A stretch of 64,000 nt of DNA from Cohnella rhizosphaerae (lineage in GTDB: Bacteria > Bacillota > Bacilli > Paenibacillales > Paenibacillaceae): contig NZ_JAPDIA010000007.1 in the NCBI RefSeq assembly GCF_029525575.1, positions 992,001-1,056,000 of the forward strand, in the 5' to 3' direction. This document shows positions 43,355 to 52,535 of this stretch, in pieces (position 1 is the stretch's first letter; the number at the start of each line of letters is the position of its first letter). The notes under the pieces were generated by a model. The model made no database searches. It had not been told where the DNA came from and was given only the letters and a program-made list of their open reading frames with translations. The translations under genes and the position numbers were made by a program.

Positions 43355-44032
43355 ATGAAAAAGAAAAACAGAATGAAAAAATGGCTTATCAGCATTAGTT
43401 GTTTTCTCGTCATCGTGCTCATGGGTGCCTACTTCGGCATCAATTATGCAGCAGATCGAGTGATGGATAAGCTATCCGACTCGATTTTGGAAAGTGCGAT
43501 GTCATCGTCCACTCCATCCGCTGTGGAAGAGAAGCAATCTACCCCGGTGTCTTCCGACGTGCTCTCTTCTCCCTCGAACCCCGCGAAGGATGTCGAGCCC
43601 ACTAACATAGATCAGTCTGAGCCGAGTACCTATAGCACGGCAGAGCCAAGCGCCGCTAGCTCTGCTTCTACGAATGTGACAAGCGGCGACAAAGATTCAT
43701 CCGGCACTGCTGGCGCAGCTCCTAGTCATTCCTATAGTGCCGAAGTTTCCGTTGATAAGGCGGAGACGGTGAAGGAAGAGATCACCTTTTCGGAAAAAAC
43801 GAAGTTAATGACAATTATGCTCAAGAGACTAGATGCGAGCGACATTAAGACATTGTCGGATCTGGCCGGCGGTGGCCTGAGCTTAGAGAAAAAAAGAGAG
43901 GCGAAGAAGATCATTCTCGAAAAGCTTAGCGAGAAGGAATACAATGAACTGATCAAGATCGCCCAGAAGTATGGATTGAGCGAAGGCAAGAGCTATGAGG
44001 ATTCCAAGCAGGAAAAGGGAATGCAGGAATGA
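43355..44032 (+). CDS. Membrane-anchored Ser/Thr-rich protein of unknown function
   Basis: 225 residues, intact. One N-terminal membrane span (WLISISCFLVIVLMGAYFG), then about 90 residues rich in Ser, Thr, Pro and Ala that look like a wall-spanning linker, and a charged helical C-terminal domain of about 85 residues (ITFSEKTKLMTIMLKRLDAS ... LSEKEYNELIKIAQKYG). I do not recognise a family. GAGGTGATTG precedes ATG 43355. It overlaps the next gene by four bases (ATGA), so it heads a small set of exported proteins. It may sense or shape the envelope; that is a guess. Confidence 0.7.
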   Translation: MKKKNRMKKWLISISCFLVIVLMGAYFGINYAADRVMDKLSDSILESAMSSSTPSAVEEKQSTPVSSDVLSSPSNPAKDVEPTNIDQSEPSTYSTAEPSAASSASTNVTSGDKDSSGTAGAAPSHSYSAEVSVDKAETVKEEITFSEKTKLMTIMLKRLDASDIKTLSDLAGGGLSLEKKREAKKIILEKLSEKEYNELIKIAQKYGLSEGKSYEDSKQEKGMQE

Positions 44033-44739
44033 TGAAACGATCTCAAGCTCGCGCTCCTTTTGTTGTGGGGTTGATGGGGCTGGCGGTATTGATGTTAGCT
44101 ACCGGATGCACAAAGGTAAGGGGCGAGGGAGATGCGAGTCCCTCCTCGTCGCCATCACCCTCAGTGATTGTAACGCTGTTCGTTAGTCCGTCGCCTTCAA
44201 GTGAGCCCGAAGGCGTACCTCTTTCGTCTATAGTTCCTTCTTTAGAAGCGCCGGCAACGATCGCGCCTACCGTCAGTCCTGATGCAACCCTTTCGCCGAG
44301 CAATGAAGTTGAGCCAAAGCAGAGCGAACCATCGAAGAAACCGACCCTCTCGCCCGAGCCTACTTCTATGGATACAGAGAAAAATAGGGATATCGAACAA
44401 AAATACGAAGCCAAGTTCTCCTCCATCCGCTCCAGCTGCCAGGCAAAGGTTAGCAACTTAACAGGAGAAGTGACGTCTTATATTGCAGGGGCCAAGTCGG
44501 GGGACGGCGAGGTGTCGATTGCGGACCTGCAGAAGAAGTTCTTGGGCAAGGTTGCTGCAGCCGAGGCGAATTGTGATCAGAAATTCAATAGTACGCTGGC
44601 GCAAGCGGAACAGGCTTATAAGGACGCGGGCGTCGTAGAGACGAAACTCGCAACGTGGAAGAGCCAGTACGATAATGGCAAGTCGCAGGCGAGACTGTCG
44701 GCGATGTCGAAAATTCTGGCTGCTTGGCAGGCGGAGTAG
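44029..44739 (+). CDS. Lipoprotein with two-Cys helical domain
   Basis: 236 residues, intact. The signal sequence ends in the lipobox LATGC (Cys about 26). A Ser/Pro/Thr-rich linker of about 95 residues follows, and a helical domain of about 110 residues contains RSSC (Cys137) and NCDQKF (Cys182). The same pattern of an Arg-x-Ser-Cys helix, a second Cys followed by x-x-x-Phe, and a final helix appears at the C-terminus of the next protein, so the two share a homologous domain. ATGATG at 44029; AGGA lies close upstream. The function is unknown; a pair of envelope proteins that act together is plausible. Confidence 0.75.
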   Translation: MMKRSQARAPFVVGLMGLAVLMLATGCTKVRGEGDASPSSSPSPSVIVTLFVSPSPSSEPEGVPLSSIVPSLEAPATIAPTVSPDATLSPSNEVEPKQSEPSKKPTLSPEPTSMDTEKNRDIEQKYEAKFSSIRSSCQAKVSNLTGEVTSYIAGAKSGDGEVSIADLQKKFLGKVAAAEANCDQKFNSTLAQAEQAYKDAGVVETKLATWKSQYDNGKSQARLSAMSKILAAWQAE

Positions 44740-44759
44740 GAAAAGGAGTGAGTAGTCAC

Positions 44760-45758
44760 GTGAAGAGCAAAAGAAACGTAATAGCCGCTGCCCTGATGGG
44801 CGCGATGCTGCTGTCCGTGCCGGTTGCGGCGTCTGCGGCATCGACGGCGATCGCGGTAGAATCGAAGCCGATCGTGATGGAGTTTGATGGAAAGAAGCTG
44901 GCGCTGCCGTCCGGGCAGGTTGCTTTTATGTATCAATCCAAGGTGTACATACCGCTGCGGTTCGCTTCTTATGCGCTGCAGAAGCAAGTCGGATATGACG
45001 CGACGACGAAGACGGTGACGGTCAAGGAGCCGACCTCTTCGGAAAAGGTCGCTTTGAAGGAGTATCTGGCGAATGCTGCCGCTTCGGGTGATATGTCGTC
45101 TTCGGCTGTCGCGAAGGTCAAGCTGGTCCCTACGGCAGTAAAGCTCGTATTCGACGGCGTGGAGAAGAAGCTGCCGACAGGGCAGCAAGCCTATAACGTA
45201 AACGGCTCGATCTATGTGCCGGTGCGTTTTATCTCTGAAGCAGTCGGCACGACGGTACTGTGGGATGCGAAGACGGGGACGGTGTCAGGCGAGTCTAAGG
45301 CCTATCGCGAGTCGCAGTCGAGCGGTGGCACTTCGAGCGGTACTTCGGGCAGCACGAATGGAAACGCCGGAACCGGCGGAAGCACATCGGGCAGCGGATC
45401 GACGGGCGGAACGGGAAGCGGCGGCAATGGTGGAGGCGTAACGACGCCAAGCTATGATTCGATCACTTCCGGTGCTTACAGCAGGCTGGACACATTGCGG
45501 ACGAGCTGCAAGAACAATTTGACGGACATCGGATTCAGCTACCTTGCTGCGAGTACGGCCGAGCAAAAGACGGCGCTGGTTACGCAGGCGCACAACGCGA
45601 TCAGCTCCTGCAAGGCGCAGTTCGAATCCATCCTCTCGGACACGGAAAGTCAGCTCAAAGCGGGCGGTTACAGCACCGATGTGCTGAACGATTACCGGTC
45701 GACCTTTAACGCGGAGATGGAAGCGGGACAGCAACTGGTCGATCAGTATATGAAGTAG
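44760..45758 (+). CDS. Secreted stalk-domain (CuAO-N-like) protein with two-Cys helical domain
   Basis: 332 residues, intact. A signal peptide (AALMGAMLLSVPVAASAAS) leads into two copies of the copper-amine-oxidase N-terminal-like stalk fold, recognised by VYIPLRFASYALQKQVGYD and IYVPVRFISEAVGTTVLWD. A Gly/Ser-rich linker (about 188-235) follows, then a helical domain with RTSC (Cys250) and SSCKAQF (Cys284), like that of the preceding lipoprotein. GTG 44760 has AAAAGGAG about eleven bases upstream. Stalk domains are common in secreted Paenibacillaceae proteins and no enzymatic function is implied. Confidence 0.82.
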   Translation: MKSKRNVIAAALMGAMLLSVPVAASAASTAIAVESKPIVMEFDGKKLALPSGQVAFMYQSKVYIPLRFASYALQKQVGYDATTKTVTVKEPTSSEKVALKEYLANAAASGDMSSSAVAKVKLVPTAVKLVFDGVEKKLPTGQQAYNVNGSIYVPVRFISEAVGTTVLWDAKTGTVSGESKAYRESQSSGGTSSGTSGSTNGNAGTGGSTSGSGSTGGTGSGGNGGGVTTPSYDSITSGAYSRLDTLRTSCKNNLTDIGFSYLAASTAEQKTALVTQAHNAISSCKAQFESILSDTESQLKAGGYSTDVLNDYRSTFNAEMEAGQQLVDQYMK

Positions 45759-45810
45759 GGAAGGCCAAGCTATTTCTGCGTCGGATGCTTTTTCCGGCAG
45801 CGGAGGTAGC

Positions 45811-46355
45811 TTGTCTCGCAAGGAGGAAGTCATCATCGCTACGCTGAAAAAACTGCTGTACGCCGTGCCGCTGGTCGTATGGCTTGCTGCTGATTTTCGA
45901 CTTTTCGTCGCAGCCTTATTCGAAGCAGAGCATCATTCCGTTCATGAAGGCGCATATCGAGAAAAGCCAGCTGCAGCAGGTCGTGCCGGACGTGACGATC
46001 CGTTACAATCACAGCGTCATTCGTGCGAAGGCGGATCCTTACCGCTTCGTCGAGTTCCTTTTTCGCAAAAGCGCCCATCTGTTCATGTACTTCATGCTAG
46101 GCTTGCTGGCGCATCTGTTGCTGGTTCCTTGGATTCGAACGCTGATGCTTCGCGTACCTGGCGCGCTGTTGATCGCGGCGGCCATCGCCAGCCTGGACGA
46201 ATGGAACCAATCGTTCACCGGGGGGCCGGACGCCGACGCCGCTCGACGTGATGGTGGATATAAGCGGGGCCGTGATCGGGCAAATCGTCCTGCTTCTCGT
46301 GATCGCGATCTATCGGCGCCTCAAGCGGTCGCGGTTAAGAACAGCCCCACGCTGA
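45811..46355 (+). CDS. VanZ-like membrane protein (two frameshifts)
   Basis: About 180 residues. VanZ-family features: SSQPYSKQS after the first span, FRKSAHLFMYFMLGLLAHLL, and SLDEWNQSFTGGRTPTPLD followed by MVDISGAVIGQ. Breaks occur near 45880 (one extra base around the GCTTGCTGCTG stretch) and at G6 46220-46225. About four membrane spans. TTG 45811 has GGAGGT four bases upstream; the N-terminus is uncertain. VanZ proteins influence glycopeptide tolerance in some bacteria, but most are uncharacterised. It ends just before a terminator. Confidence 0.8.
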
Positions 46356-46383
46356 TCGCCCATAGCGATTCTCAATTAACCTC

Positions 46384-46421
46384 GATCCCTCCGGCTCTCC
46401 CCGGCAGGGATCATTTTTATT
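46384..46421 (+). terminator. Terminator after vanZ-like gene
   Basis: GATCCCT and AGGGATC pair, with inner CCGG arms, followed by ATTTTTATTTT. It closes the 43.3-46.4 kb transcription unit. Confidence 0.8.
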
Positions 46422-46570
46422 TTCCGCGCGCGCGAAATTTATATAATTCTCTTATCGCATGTAACTTTTTGTAGATTACGGAGTCTACTAATAGAGGGGA
46501 AGTATTGGGAGTTTGGCAGGATTCGGCTGCCGTGCCGCCCCGCGCAAATCTATGACAACATGGGAGCGTA

Positions 46571-49289
46571 TTGCAACTAATGTCTGAATCGAAGTTTAAC
46601 ATTCTGAGAGCTGCTAGAGTCGTAAGTATACCGATGTTGGCGGGGACGCTCGTCGTCGCGTCGTTTGCGGGCACCGGCTGGGCGCCGATTGCGCAGTGGC
46701 AGCCGGGCGTCGCTTCGGCGGCGACGGCGGCGGTCACGTACAAGCTGGTGAAGTCCGACGAGGCGATCGTGACGTCCGGCGTGAAGCAGATCAACTATAG
46801 CTGGGTGCCGTCGGACGCGAAGAAGGGGACGGAGCTCGTTCATGTGCTGCAGATCGACTTGTCGAATCCCTACGTGCAGATGAACGCGCTCAGCGGGAAA
46901 AACGGCAGCGTCACGACCGGCCAGTCGGTCGGGGCGATGACGAAGGCGACCGGCGCGGTAGCCGGGGTCAACGGGGACGTGTTCAACACGGGCTCGTCGA
47001 GCGAGGGGGGCGCCGCTCGGAGCGGAGCTTCTCTCGGGACAGCTGCTGGTCGCGCCGACGAAACTGCAAGGGATGTATGCTTTTGCGCTGACGAAGGACA
47101 AGACGCCGATCATCGATCGGTTCGCGTTCTCGGGCAGCGTGCAGGCGGCGGACGGGACGAAGTTCGCGCTGTCGGGGCTGAACAACTCTTCGTACACGAC
47201 ATATCCGGACAAGACGGCGAGCCATGTCAACGCGCTGTACATGTACACCAACGCCTGGACGGCGGCCAACCGGCCGGCGAACAGCGGCACGACGCCGATG
47301 GAAGCGCTGGTCGTGGACGGCGTCGTGACGGAGATCGGCGACGGGGTGCAGATCCAGACGCCGATCCCGGCGAACGGCTACATCCTCCGCGGGCACAAGG
47401 GCAAGGATTCGGGCAACTTCATCCTGAACAGCCTGCCGGTCGGCACGCAGGTGACGAGCGCGTACAATCTCGTGTCGCAGACGAGCGGCAAGACGTACGG
47501 CGAGAGCGATTTTCAGATGATCGTGAGCGGGCATACGCTGCTCATGGACGGCGGCAAGGCGTCGTCGTTCAGCCGGGACGTCAGCGGCGTCAGCGGCTCC
47601 GCGGACCGGGCGCGCACGGCTGTCGCGTATTCGCAGGACGGCAAGACGGCGTACCTCGTGACCGTCGAGGAGTACGGCTCGCATGACGGCGTGACGCTGA
47701 CGGAATTCCAAAAGATTCTGACGGCGCTCGGCGTCTGGAAGGCGGTTAATCTCGACGGCGGCGGTTCGACGACGATGATCACGCGTCCGCTCGGCGAGAC
47801 GGCGACGACGCTGGCGCATCCGACCTACTTCGGCACGACGCAGCGGGCGGTGGCCAACGGCATCGGCGTGTTCACGACCGCACCGGCAGGCGCGACGAAA
47901 GGGATCGCGGCGAGCGGACCGAAGACGCTGTTCATCGGCCAGCAGGCGACCTATTCGCTTAAAGCGTATGACACGTATTACAACCCGATTGACGCTGCGG
48001 GATTGACGCCAAGCTGGAGCGTAAGCGGCGGACTTGGCGCCTTCGCGAACGGCGTGCTGACGGCGTCGAAGGCGGGCGCCGGAGAGCTGACGGTCAAGGC
48101 GGGCGCGGCGACCGACAAGGTCGGCATCGAGGTCGTCGGCGGCGCGCAGATCAATCAGCTGAAGGCGACGCCGAACACGACCGTGCTCGAGCCGGGCGCG
48201 AAGATCGCGGTCAAGCTGTCGGCGACGCTCGCGGACGGACGCACGCTCGAGGTGCCGGCGGATTCGGCGAAGTGGGAATTCAAGGGCTTCACGGCGGCCG
48301 CGAGCGGCGGCGTCATCACGATCGGCACGGTCGGGGAGCAGACGAAGACCGGCTACGCGATCGCCAGGTACGACGGCTTCTCGACGGCGTTCGCGCTGAG
48401 CGCGGGAGCGGAGAAGAGCTTCGAGACGTTCGAGACCGCCGCCTATCCGGTGACGTTCGACAAGCTCCCGGCCGAGACGGCCGGTACGGCCGCGATCGTG
48501 ACGGGACTGCCGGGCCGCGAGGCGTCGAAGGCGCTGCAGCTGACCTACGACTTCACGGCCGGCACCGGCGACCGCTTCGCCTACGCCCTGCCGAACGGCA
48601 GCGCGGGCCTGGCGATCACGGGCAGCCCGAGTGGGTTGACGCTGGACGTCTTCGGCGACGGCTCCAACAACTGGCTGCGCGCCGAGTTCAAGGGCGCGGA
48701 CGGCAAGCTGGCGCGCGTGGACATCGCCAAGATGGTCAACTGGAGCGGCTGGAAGCAGCTTCGCGTCGATCTGGCGGGCAGCGGCCTGACGTATCCGGCG
48801 ACGCTGACCAAGCTGTACGTCGTCGACCTGGCCGAGGGACAGGACGAACGTTCGCTGACGGGCTCCGTCGCTTTTGACAATCTGTCGCTGCAATACCCGG
48901 CGGCCATCGACGACGGCGCCCAGTCGGATATCGTGCTCAAGCTGGGTCAAAAGTCCGCTACGGTAGACGGCAAGAGCGTGGCGCTCGATATCGCGCCGCT
49001 GCTGCTGGACGGCACGACCTACCTCCCGCTGCGGTTCGTATCGGACGCGCTCGGCGCGGACATCGGTTGGGACCAGGCGGCGCAAAAGGCGACCGTTACC
49101 GGCGGCGGCAAGCTCGTCGAGCTGTGGGTAGGGAAGCCCGACCTGCTCAATACGGGCGTCCGCGCGACGGCCGCGGCGACGCCGATCCTGCGCAGCGGCA
49201 GGGTACTTGTACCCGTGCGCGTCGTCTCCACGGAGCTCGGCCGCAAGGTCGGATGGGACCAGAAGACCAAGACGATTACAATTCGCTAA
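46571..49289 (+). CDS. Phosphodiester glycosidase (NAGPA-like) with stalk domain (one frameshift)
   Basis: About 905 residues after removing one G from G6 at 47005-47010. A signal sequence (about 1-50) precedes a NAGPA-type phosphodiester glycosidase domain (about 90-415) with TGAVAGVNGDVFN, FALSGLN and the AVNLDGGGSTTM hallmark. Ig-like and beta-rich segments follow, and a C-terminal copper-amine-oxidase-like stalk domain (from about 795; TYLPLRFVSDALGADIGWDQ and VLVPVRVVSTELGRKVGWDQ). It may cleave sugar-1-phosphodiester links in wall polymers. The start is uncertain: TTG 46571 is four bases from GGAG, ATG 46580 is 13 bases away. Confidence 0.82.
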
Positions 49290-49438
49290 TCTTGCGCTAC
49301 TAGACCTAGCCGGCCCGTCCACGTCGCGCGCAAATATGATATGATGGAGGCATCCCTTGTCTCCATTCAAGCCCGCCGGGGCTTTAAGCGCGCGACGCGA
49401 GTCGGCCCGGAACAGGGCGCGGAGGGGGAGTTGCTCGA

Positions 49439-50617
49439 TTGGACTATCGGGTAGAACAGATTGACCGGGTTATACAGAACGCGATGCGCGTCATGGAAGA
49501 CAGCAAGATGCAAGTATTCGAGATCTGTGAAGCGGCGAGACGCGAGCTTGTATCGCTCGGCAAGGAACTGGAGAACGTCCTCAGGGAGACCTCCGAGACG
49601 ATCGACAAGGTCGACGGCCTCGAACGGGATTACAAGCTATCGCGCATCCGGCTCACCGAGGTGAGCAGGGATTTCGTACGATTCTCGGAGAAAGACATCA
49701 AATCCGCCTACGAGAAGGCCACTCAGCTGCAGCTGGATCTGACCGTGTATCGGGAAAAAGAGAACTATTTGAAGGCACGCCGGGACGATTTGCAGAGCCG
49801 TGTCCGCAACGTGGAGCTGTCCATTGAGCGGGCGGAAATGATCGGTTCGCAGATGAACGTCGTGCTGGATTATTTCTCCGGCGATCTCAATCAGGTCACC
49901 CGTATCCTCGAATCCGCGAAGAATCGCCAGCTCATCGGTCTCAAGATTATCCTCGCCCAGGAAGAAGAGCGCAGACGCATGGCCCGGGAGATTCACGACG
50001 GTCCCGCCCAGTCGCTCGCGAATCTGGTGCTGCGGACCGAAATTGCCGAGAGAATGCTGGATACGAAGGATTTGGAGCTGGTGCGCAGCGAATTGGTCGA
50101 TTTGAAGTCGCAGATACGCTCGGGACTGGGGGAGATTCGGAAAATCATATTTAACCTTCGGCCGATGGCGCTCGACGATCTGGGTCTTGTCCCTACGCTT
50201 CGCAAGTTCGTGCAGGACTTCGAGGAGCGCACCTCCATCCGTTCCGTCTTCGAGACGAGCGGGCGGGAGAAGCGAATCTCGACCGCATTGGAAGCCGCGA
50301 TGTTCAGGCTCGTGCAGGAGGCGTTCAACAATGCCTTCAAGCATGCCGAGGCATCGTACATGTCGCTCGATATCGCCTATCTGGAGGAGACGATCCGGAT
50401 GGTCATCAAGGACAACGGCAAAGGCTTTCACACCGATCTGGCGGAAGCGCAGGCGAAGAAGAATGCCAAGTTCGGACTCATGGGCATGAAGGAGCGCGTG
50501 GATCTGCTGATGGGGGAGATCGTCTTCGATTCAGCCATCGGACAGGGCACCACGATAACCATACAAGTACCGATCAAAGCCGAAATGCGGAAGGAGTTGG
50601 ACATTAATGGAGAGTAA
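49439..50617 (+). CDS. degS: Two-component sensor kinase DegS
   Basis: 392 residues, intact, cytosolic. An N-terminal coiled-coil sensor region (about 1-175) precedes the HisKA_3 block EEERRRMAREIHDGPAQSL with the phospho-accepting His186, and a GHKL ATPase with NNAFKHAEA, DNGKGF and GLMGMKERV. This matches DegS of Bacillus in length and layout. TTG 49439 is preceded by GGAGGGGGAG. It overlaps degU by 11 bases. The pair controls degradative enzymes, competence, motility and capsule in Bacillus, so it may regulate several neighbours here. Confidence 0.95.
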   Translation: MDYRVEQIDRVIQNAMRVMEDSKMQVFEICEAARRELVSLGKELENVLRETSETIDKVDGLERDYKLSRIRLTEVSRDFVRFSEKDIKSAYEKATQLQLDLTVYREKENYLKARRDDLQSRVRNVELSIERAEMIGSQMNVVLDYFSGDLNQVTRILESAKNRQLIGLKIILAQEEERRRMAREIHDGPAQSLANLVLRTEIAERMLDTKDLELVRSELVDLKSQIRSGLGEIRKIIFNLRPMALDDLGLVPTLRKFVQDFEERTSIRSVFETSGREKRISTALEAAMFRLVQEAFNNAFKHAEASYMSLDIAYLEETIRMVIKDNGKGFHTDLAEAQAKKNAKFGLMGMKERVDLLMGEIVFDSAIGQGTTITIQVPIKAEMRKELDINGE

Positions 50618-51341
50618 GAATTCGAACATCGCCTCGGGCCGCAAGATCCAAGTCCTCCTTGCCGACGACCACCAACTGTTCCGCGAGGGACTCAAGCGCA
50701 TCTTGAACATGGAGCCCGACCTGGAGGTCATCGGCGAATGCGGGGACGGCATTCAGGTGCTGGAGTTCTGCAATCGGCAAAAGCCGGACGTCGTCCTGCT
50801 GGACATTAACATGCCGACGGAGAACGGCGTCATCGCGACGGAGAAGCTGCGCGACATTTTCCCCGAGATCAAGGTCATCATCCTGTCCATCCACGACGAC
50901 GAGAGCTACGTGTTCGAGACGCTGCGCAAGGGTGCCACCGGTTACCTGCTGAAGGACATGGAGGCCGAGTCGCTCGTCGAGGCGATCCGCACGGTCGCGA
51001 ACGGTCACGCCTACATCCACCCGAAGGTTACCGGCAAGCTCATCAACCAGCTGCGCCGCATGACGTATCTGGACGAGATCGGCGCAGCTTCGGGCGCCGC
51101 CGCGAGCCGCGAGACGATCACCAAGTTCGTGCCGCGGGGCAACAATCCGCTCACGCGCCGCGAAGCCGAAGTGCTCCGCCTGATGGCGGAGGGCAAGAGC
51201 AACAAGAACATCGGCGAGAGCCTGTTCATCAGCGAGAAGACGGTCAAGAACCACGTCAGCAGCATTCTGCAGAAGATGGAAGTCGACGACCGCACGCAAG
51301 CCGTCATCAACTCGATCAAGTTCGGCTGGGTGACGCTCTAG
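50607..51341 (+). CDS. degU: Two-component response regulator DegU
   Basis: 244 residues, intact. The receiver domain has LLADDHQLFREGL at the acidic pocket, the phospho-accepting Asp66 in VVLLDINMP, and a conserved Lys in GYLLKDM. The C-terminal LuxR-type helix-turn-helix reads LTRREAEVLRLMAEG and ISEKTVKNHVSSILQKM. Layout and length match Bacillus DegU. ATG 50607 lies within the end of degS. A strong terminator follows 68 bases after the stop. DegU-P would bind promoters of exoprotein, competence (comK) and flagellar genes. Confidence 0.96.
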   Translation: MESKNSNIASGRKIQVLLADDHQLFREGLKRILNMEPDLEVIGECGDGIQVLEFCNRQKPDVVLLDINMPTENGVIATEKLRDIFPEIKVIILSIHDDESYVFETLRKGATGYLLKDMEAESLVEAIRTVANGHAYIHPKVTGKLINQLRRMTYLDEIGAASGAAASRETITKFVPRGNNPLTRREAEVLRLMAEGKSNKNIGESLFISEKTVKNHVSSILQKMEVDDRTQAVINSIKFGWVTL

Positions 51342-51408
51342 AATTGCATCGCCGCATCATCGCAATCTCGCAGCAGCAGCAGGAATCATACATATGGCAA
51401 GCGGCACG

Positions 51409-51456
51409 GACGCCATCCGATGATCGATAGATCATCCGGGCGGCGTCTTTGTTTTG
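51409..51456 (+). terminator. degSU terminator
   Basis: GACGCC...GGCGTC encloses an inner GATGATC/GATCATC stem with GATA loop; TTTGTTTT follows. A long and very stable intrinsic terminator. Confidence 0.85.
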
Positions 51457-51479
51457 GATGGGATTTTATTAATCTCCAG

Positions 51480-51506
51480 TTGACAGGTCGGGATTATGGA
51501 TATAAT
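51480..51506 (+). promoter_or_regulatory. Promoter of the surface-redox operon, with a structured leader to 51656
   Basis: TTGACA (51480-51485) and TATAAT (51501-51506) are both perfect sigma-A hexamers, but the spacer is only 15 bases, shorter than the preferred 17, which often means dependence on an activator. The 315-base gene-free stretch 51342-51656 holds the degSU terminator, this promoter and a leader of about 145 bases. The leader contains TTGAATC/GATTCAA arms and an AGCGCT-TGGG-AGCGCT hairpin, then a seven-T run (51608-51614). Confidence 0.55.
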
Positions 51507-51656
51507 ATGAATGCAATGGAACGAAAGCTTGGCGAAATAGGAAAAGATTGAATCGACTGGACAGCCGGAGATTCAACTGGAGCGCTTGGGAGCGCTTTGG
51601 TTGGATCTTTTTTTGTTTCGGACAAAGCCCGAACATCATGGGAGGATGATTGAGAA

Positions 51657-52481
51657 ATGAAGAAATTCGCGCTCTCCAAGCTGGCGATCTCCGTGGTCGC
51701 CGCTACCGTCGTATTCGGCGGGCTGACCTATGCGGCCATATCGGCCAATCAAAAGACCGAGGCCGCCGCCGCCGCAGCCGCGCCGGAACAGCAGACGGCT
51801 GCACCGCAAGCGACGCCGGCGCCAGAGCAACAGGCTGCAGCGCCGGCAGCGGAAGTCGCTGCGCCAGTTGCCGAACAGCAAGCGGCTGCGCCCGAAGCTT
51901 CGGCAGCGCCTGCAAGCGAGGCAGCGCCCGCAAACGACGCTGCAGCGCCAGAGGAAGCCGCCAGCCAAGCCGCACCGGCAGCGGCCGTATCCAATGAAGG
52001 CGCGAACGTCCAAGCGGCGGACTTGAAGTCGACGAACGAATCTGTGCCGACGAAGACGTCTGGCGAGGCCAAAGCAGAGCAAGCGACGCCGGCCGGGTCC
52101 AACGATAAGGCGGCCGCCGCAGCAGTCGTGAAGACGGCGTCCGTACAAACGCAAGGCGAGAAATCCGCGCAGCCGACGGCAGCGCCTAAAGCGACGCCGG
52201 CGCCTACCGCGAAGCCTTCCGTGGCATCGAACGCGCAAGCGACCAAGGCGCCCGAGCCGACGGCAGCTCCGCAAGCGTCCGCCGCGGCGGATAAGCCTGC
52301 CGATGTCGCGCCTGCGAAGGAGACGCCTGCCAAGGCGACGACGTTCGTAAAGAAGGTAGAAGCGCCTAAAGCGTCCGCGACGACTGCCGCAGCTTCTTCC
52401 TCGAGCTCGACTTCCTCATCTTCGGGATCGTCTTCCTCTTCCGACGAGATTTGCCCGCCGGAAGAAGAGATTTGCCCGTAA
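51657..52481 (+). CDS. Ala/Pro/Thr-rich secreted or membrane-anchored protein with C-terminal two-Cys motif
   Basis: 274 residues, intact. An N-terminal hydrophobic segment (LAISVVAATVVFGGLTYAA) is either an uncleaved anchor or a signal peptide. About 215 residues of Ala/Pro/Gln/Glu/Lys repeats follow, then a Ser-rich stretch, and the chain ends DEICPPEEEICP, two EICP units with the only cysteines of the protein. The body looks like an extended wall-spanning spacer holding the Cys pair away from the membrane. ATG 51657 follows GGGAGGATG. It is the first gene of a probable operon with thioredoxin-like proteins, so the cysteines may be redox partners. No family recognised. Confidence 0.72.
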   Translation: MKKFALSKLAISVVAATVVFGGLTYAAISANQKTEAAAAAAAPEQQTAAPQATPAPEQQAAAPAAEVAAPVAEQQAAAPEASAAPASEAAPANDAAAPEEAASQAAPAAAVSNEGANVQAADLKSTNESVPTKTSGEAKAEQATPAGSNDKAAAAAVVKTASVQTQGEKSAQPTAAPKATPAPTAKPSVASNAQATKAPEPTAAPQASAAADKPADVAPAKETPAKATTFVKKVEAPKASATTAAASSSSSTSSSSGSSSSSDEICPPEEEICP

Positions 52482-52535
52482 GCCGCATCGACCCTACGAC
52501 TTAACTTCAGAAGATACAGAAACGAGGCGTTCGGA

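Noticed and set aside
46983..49370. Long open frames on the minus strand in GC-rich parts, for example 46983-49370, 53313-56639, 21802-23481, 17894-19033 and 56676-58979
   Set aside because: They lie opposite clear + strand genes, are rich in Arg, show no family motifs or signal sequences, and arise easily from high-GC codon use.
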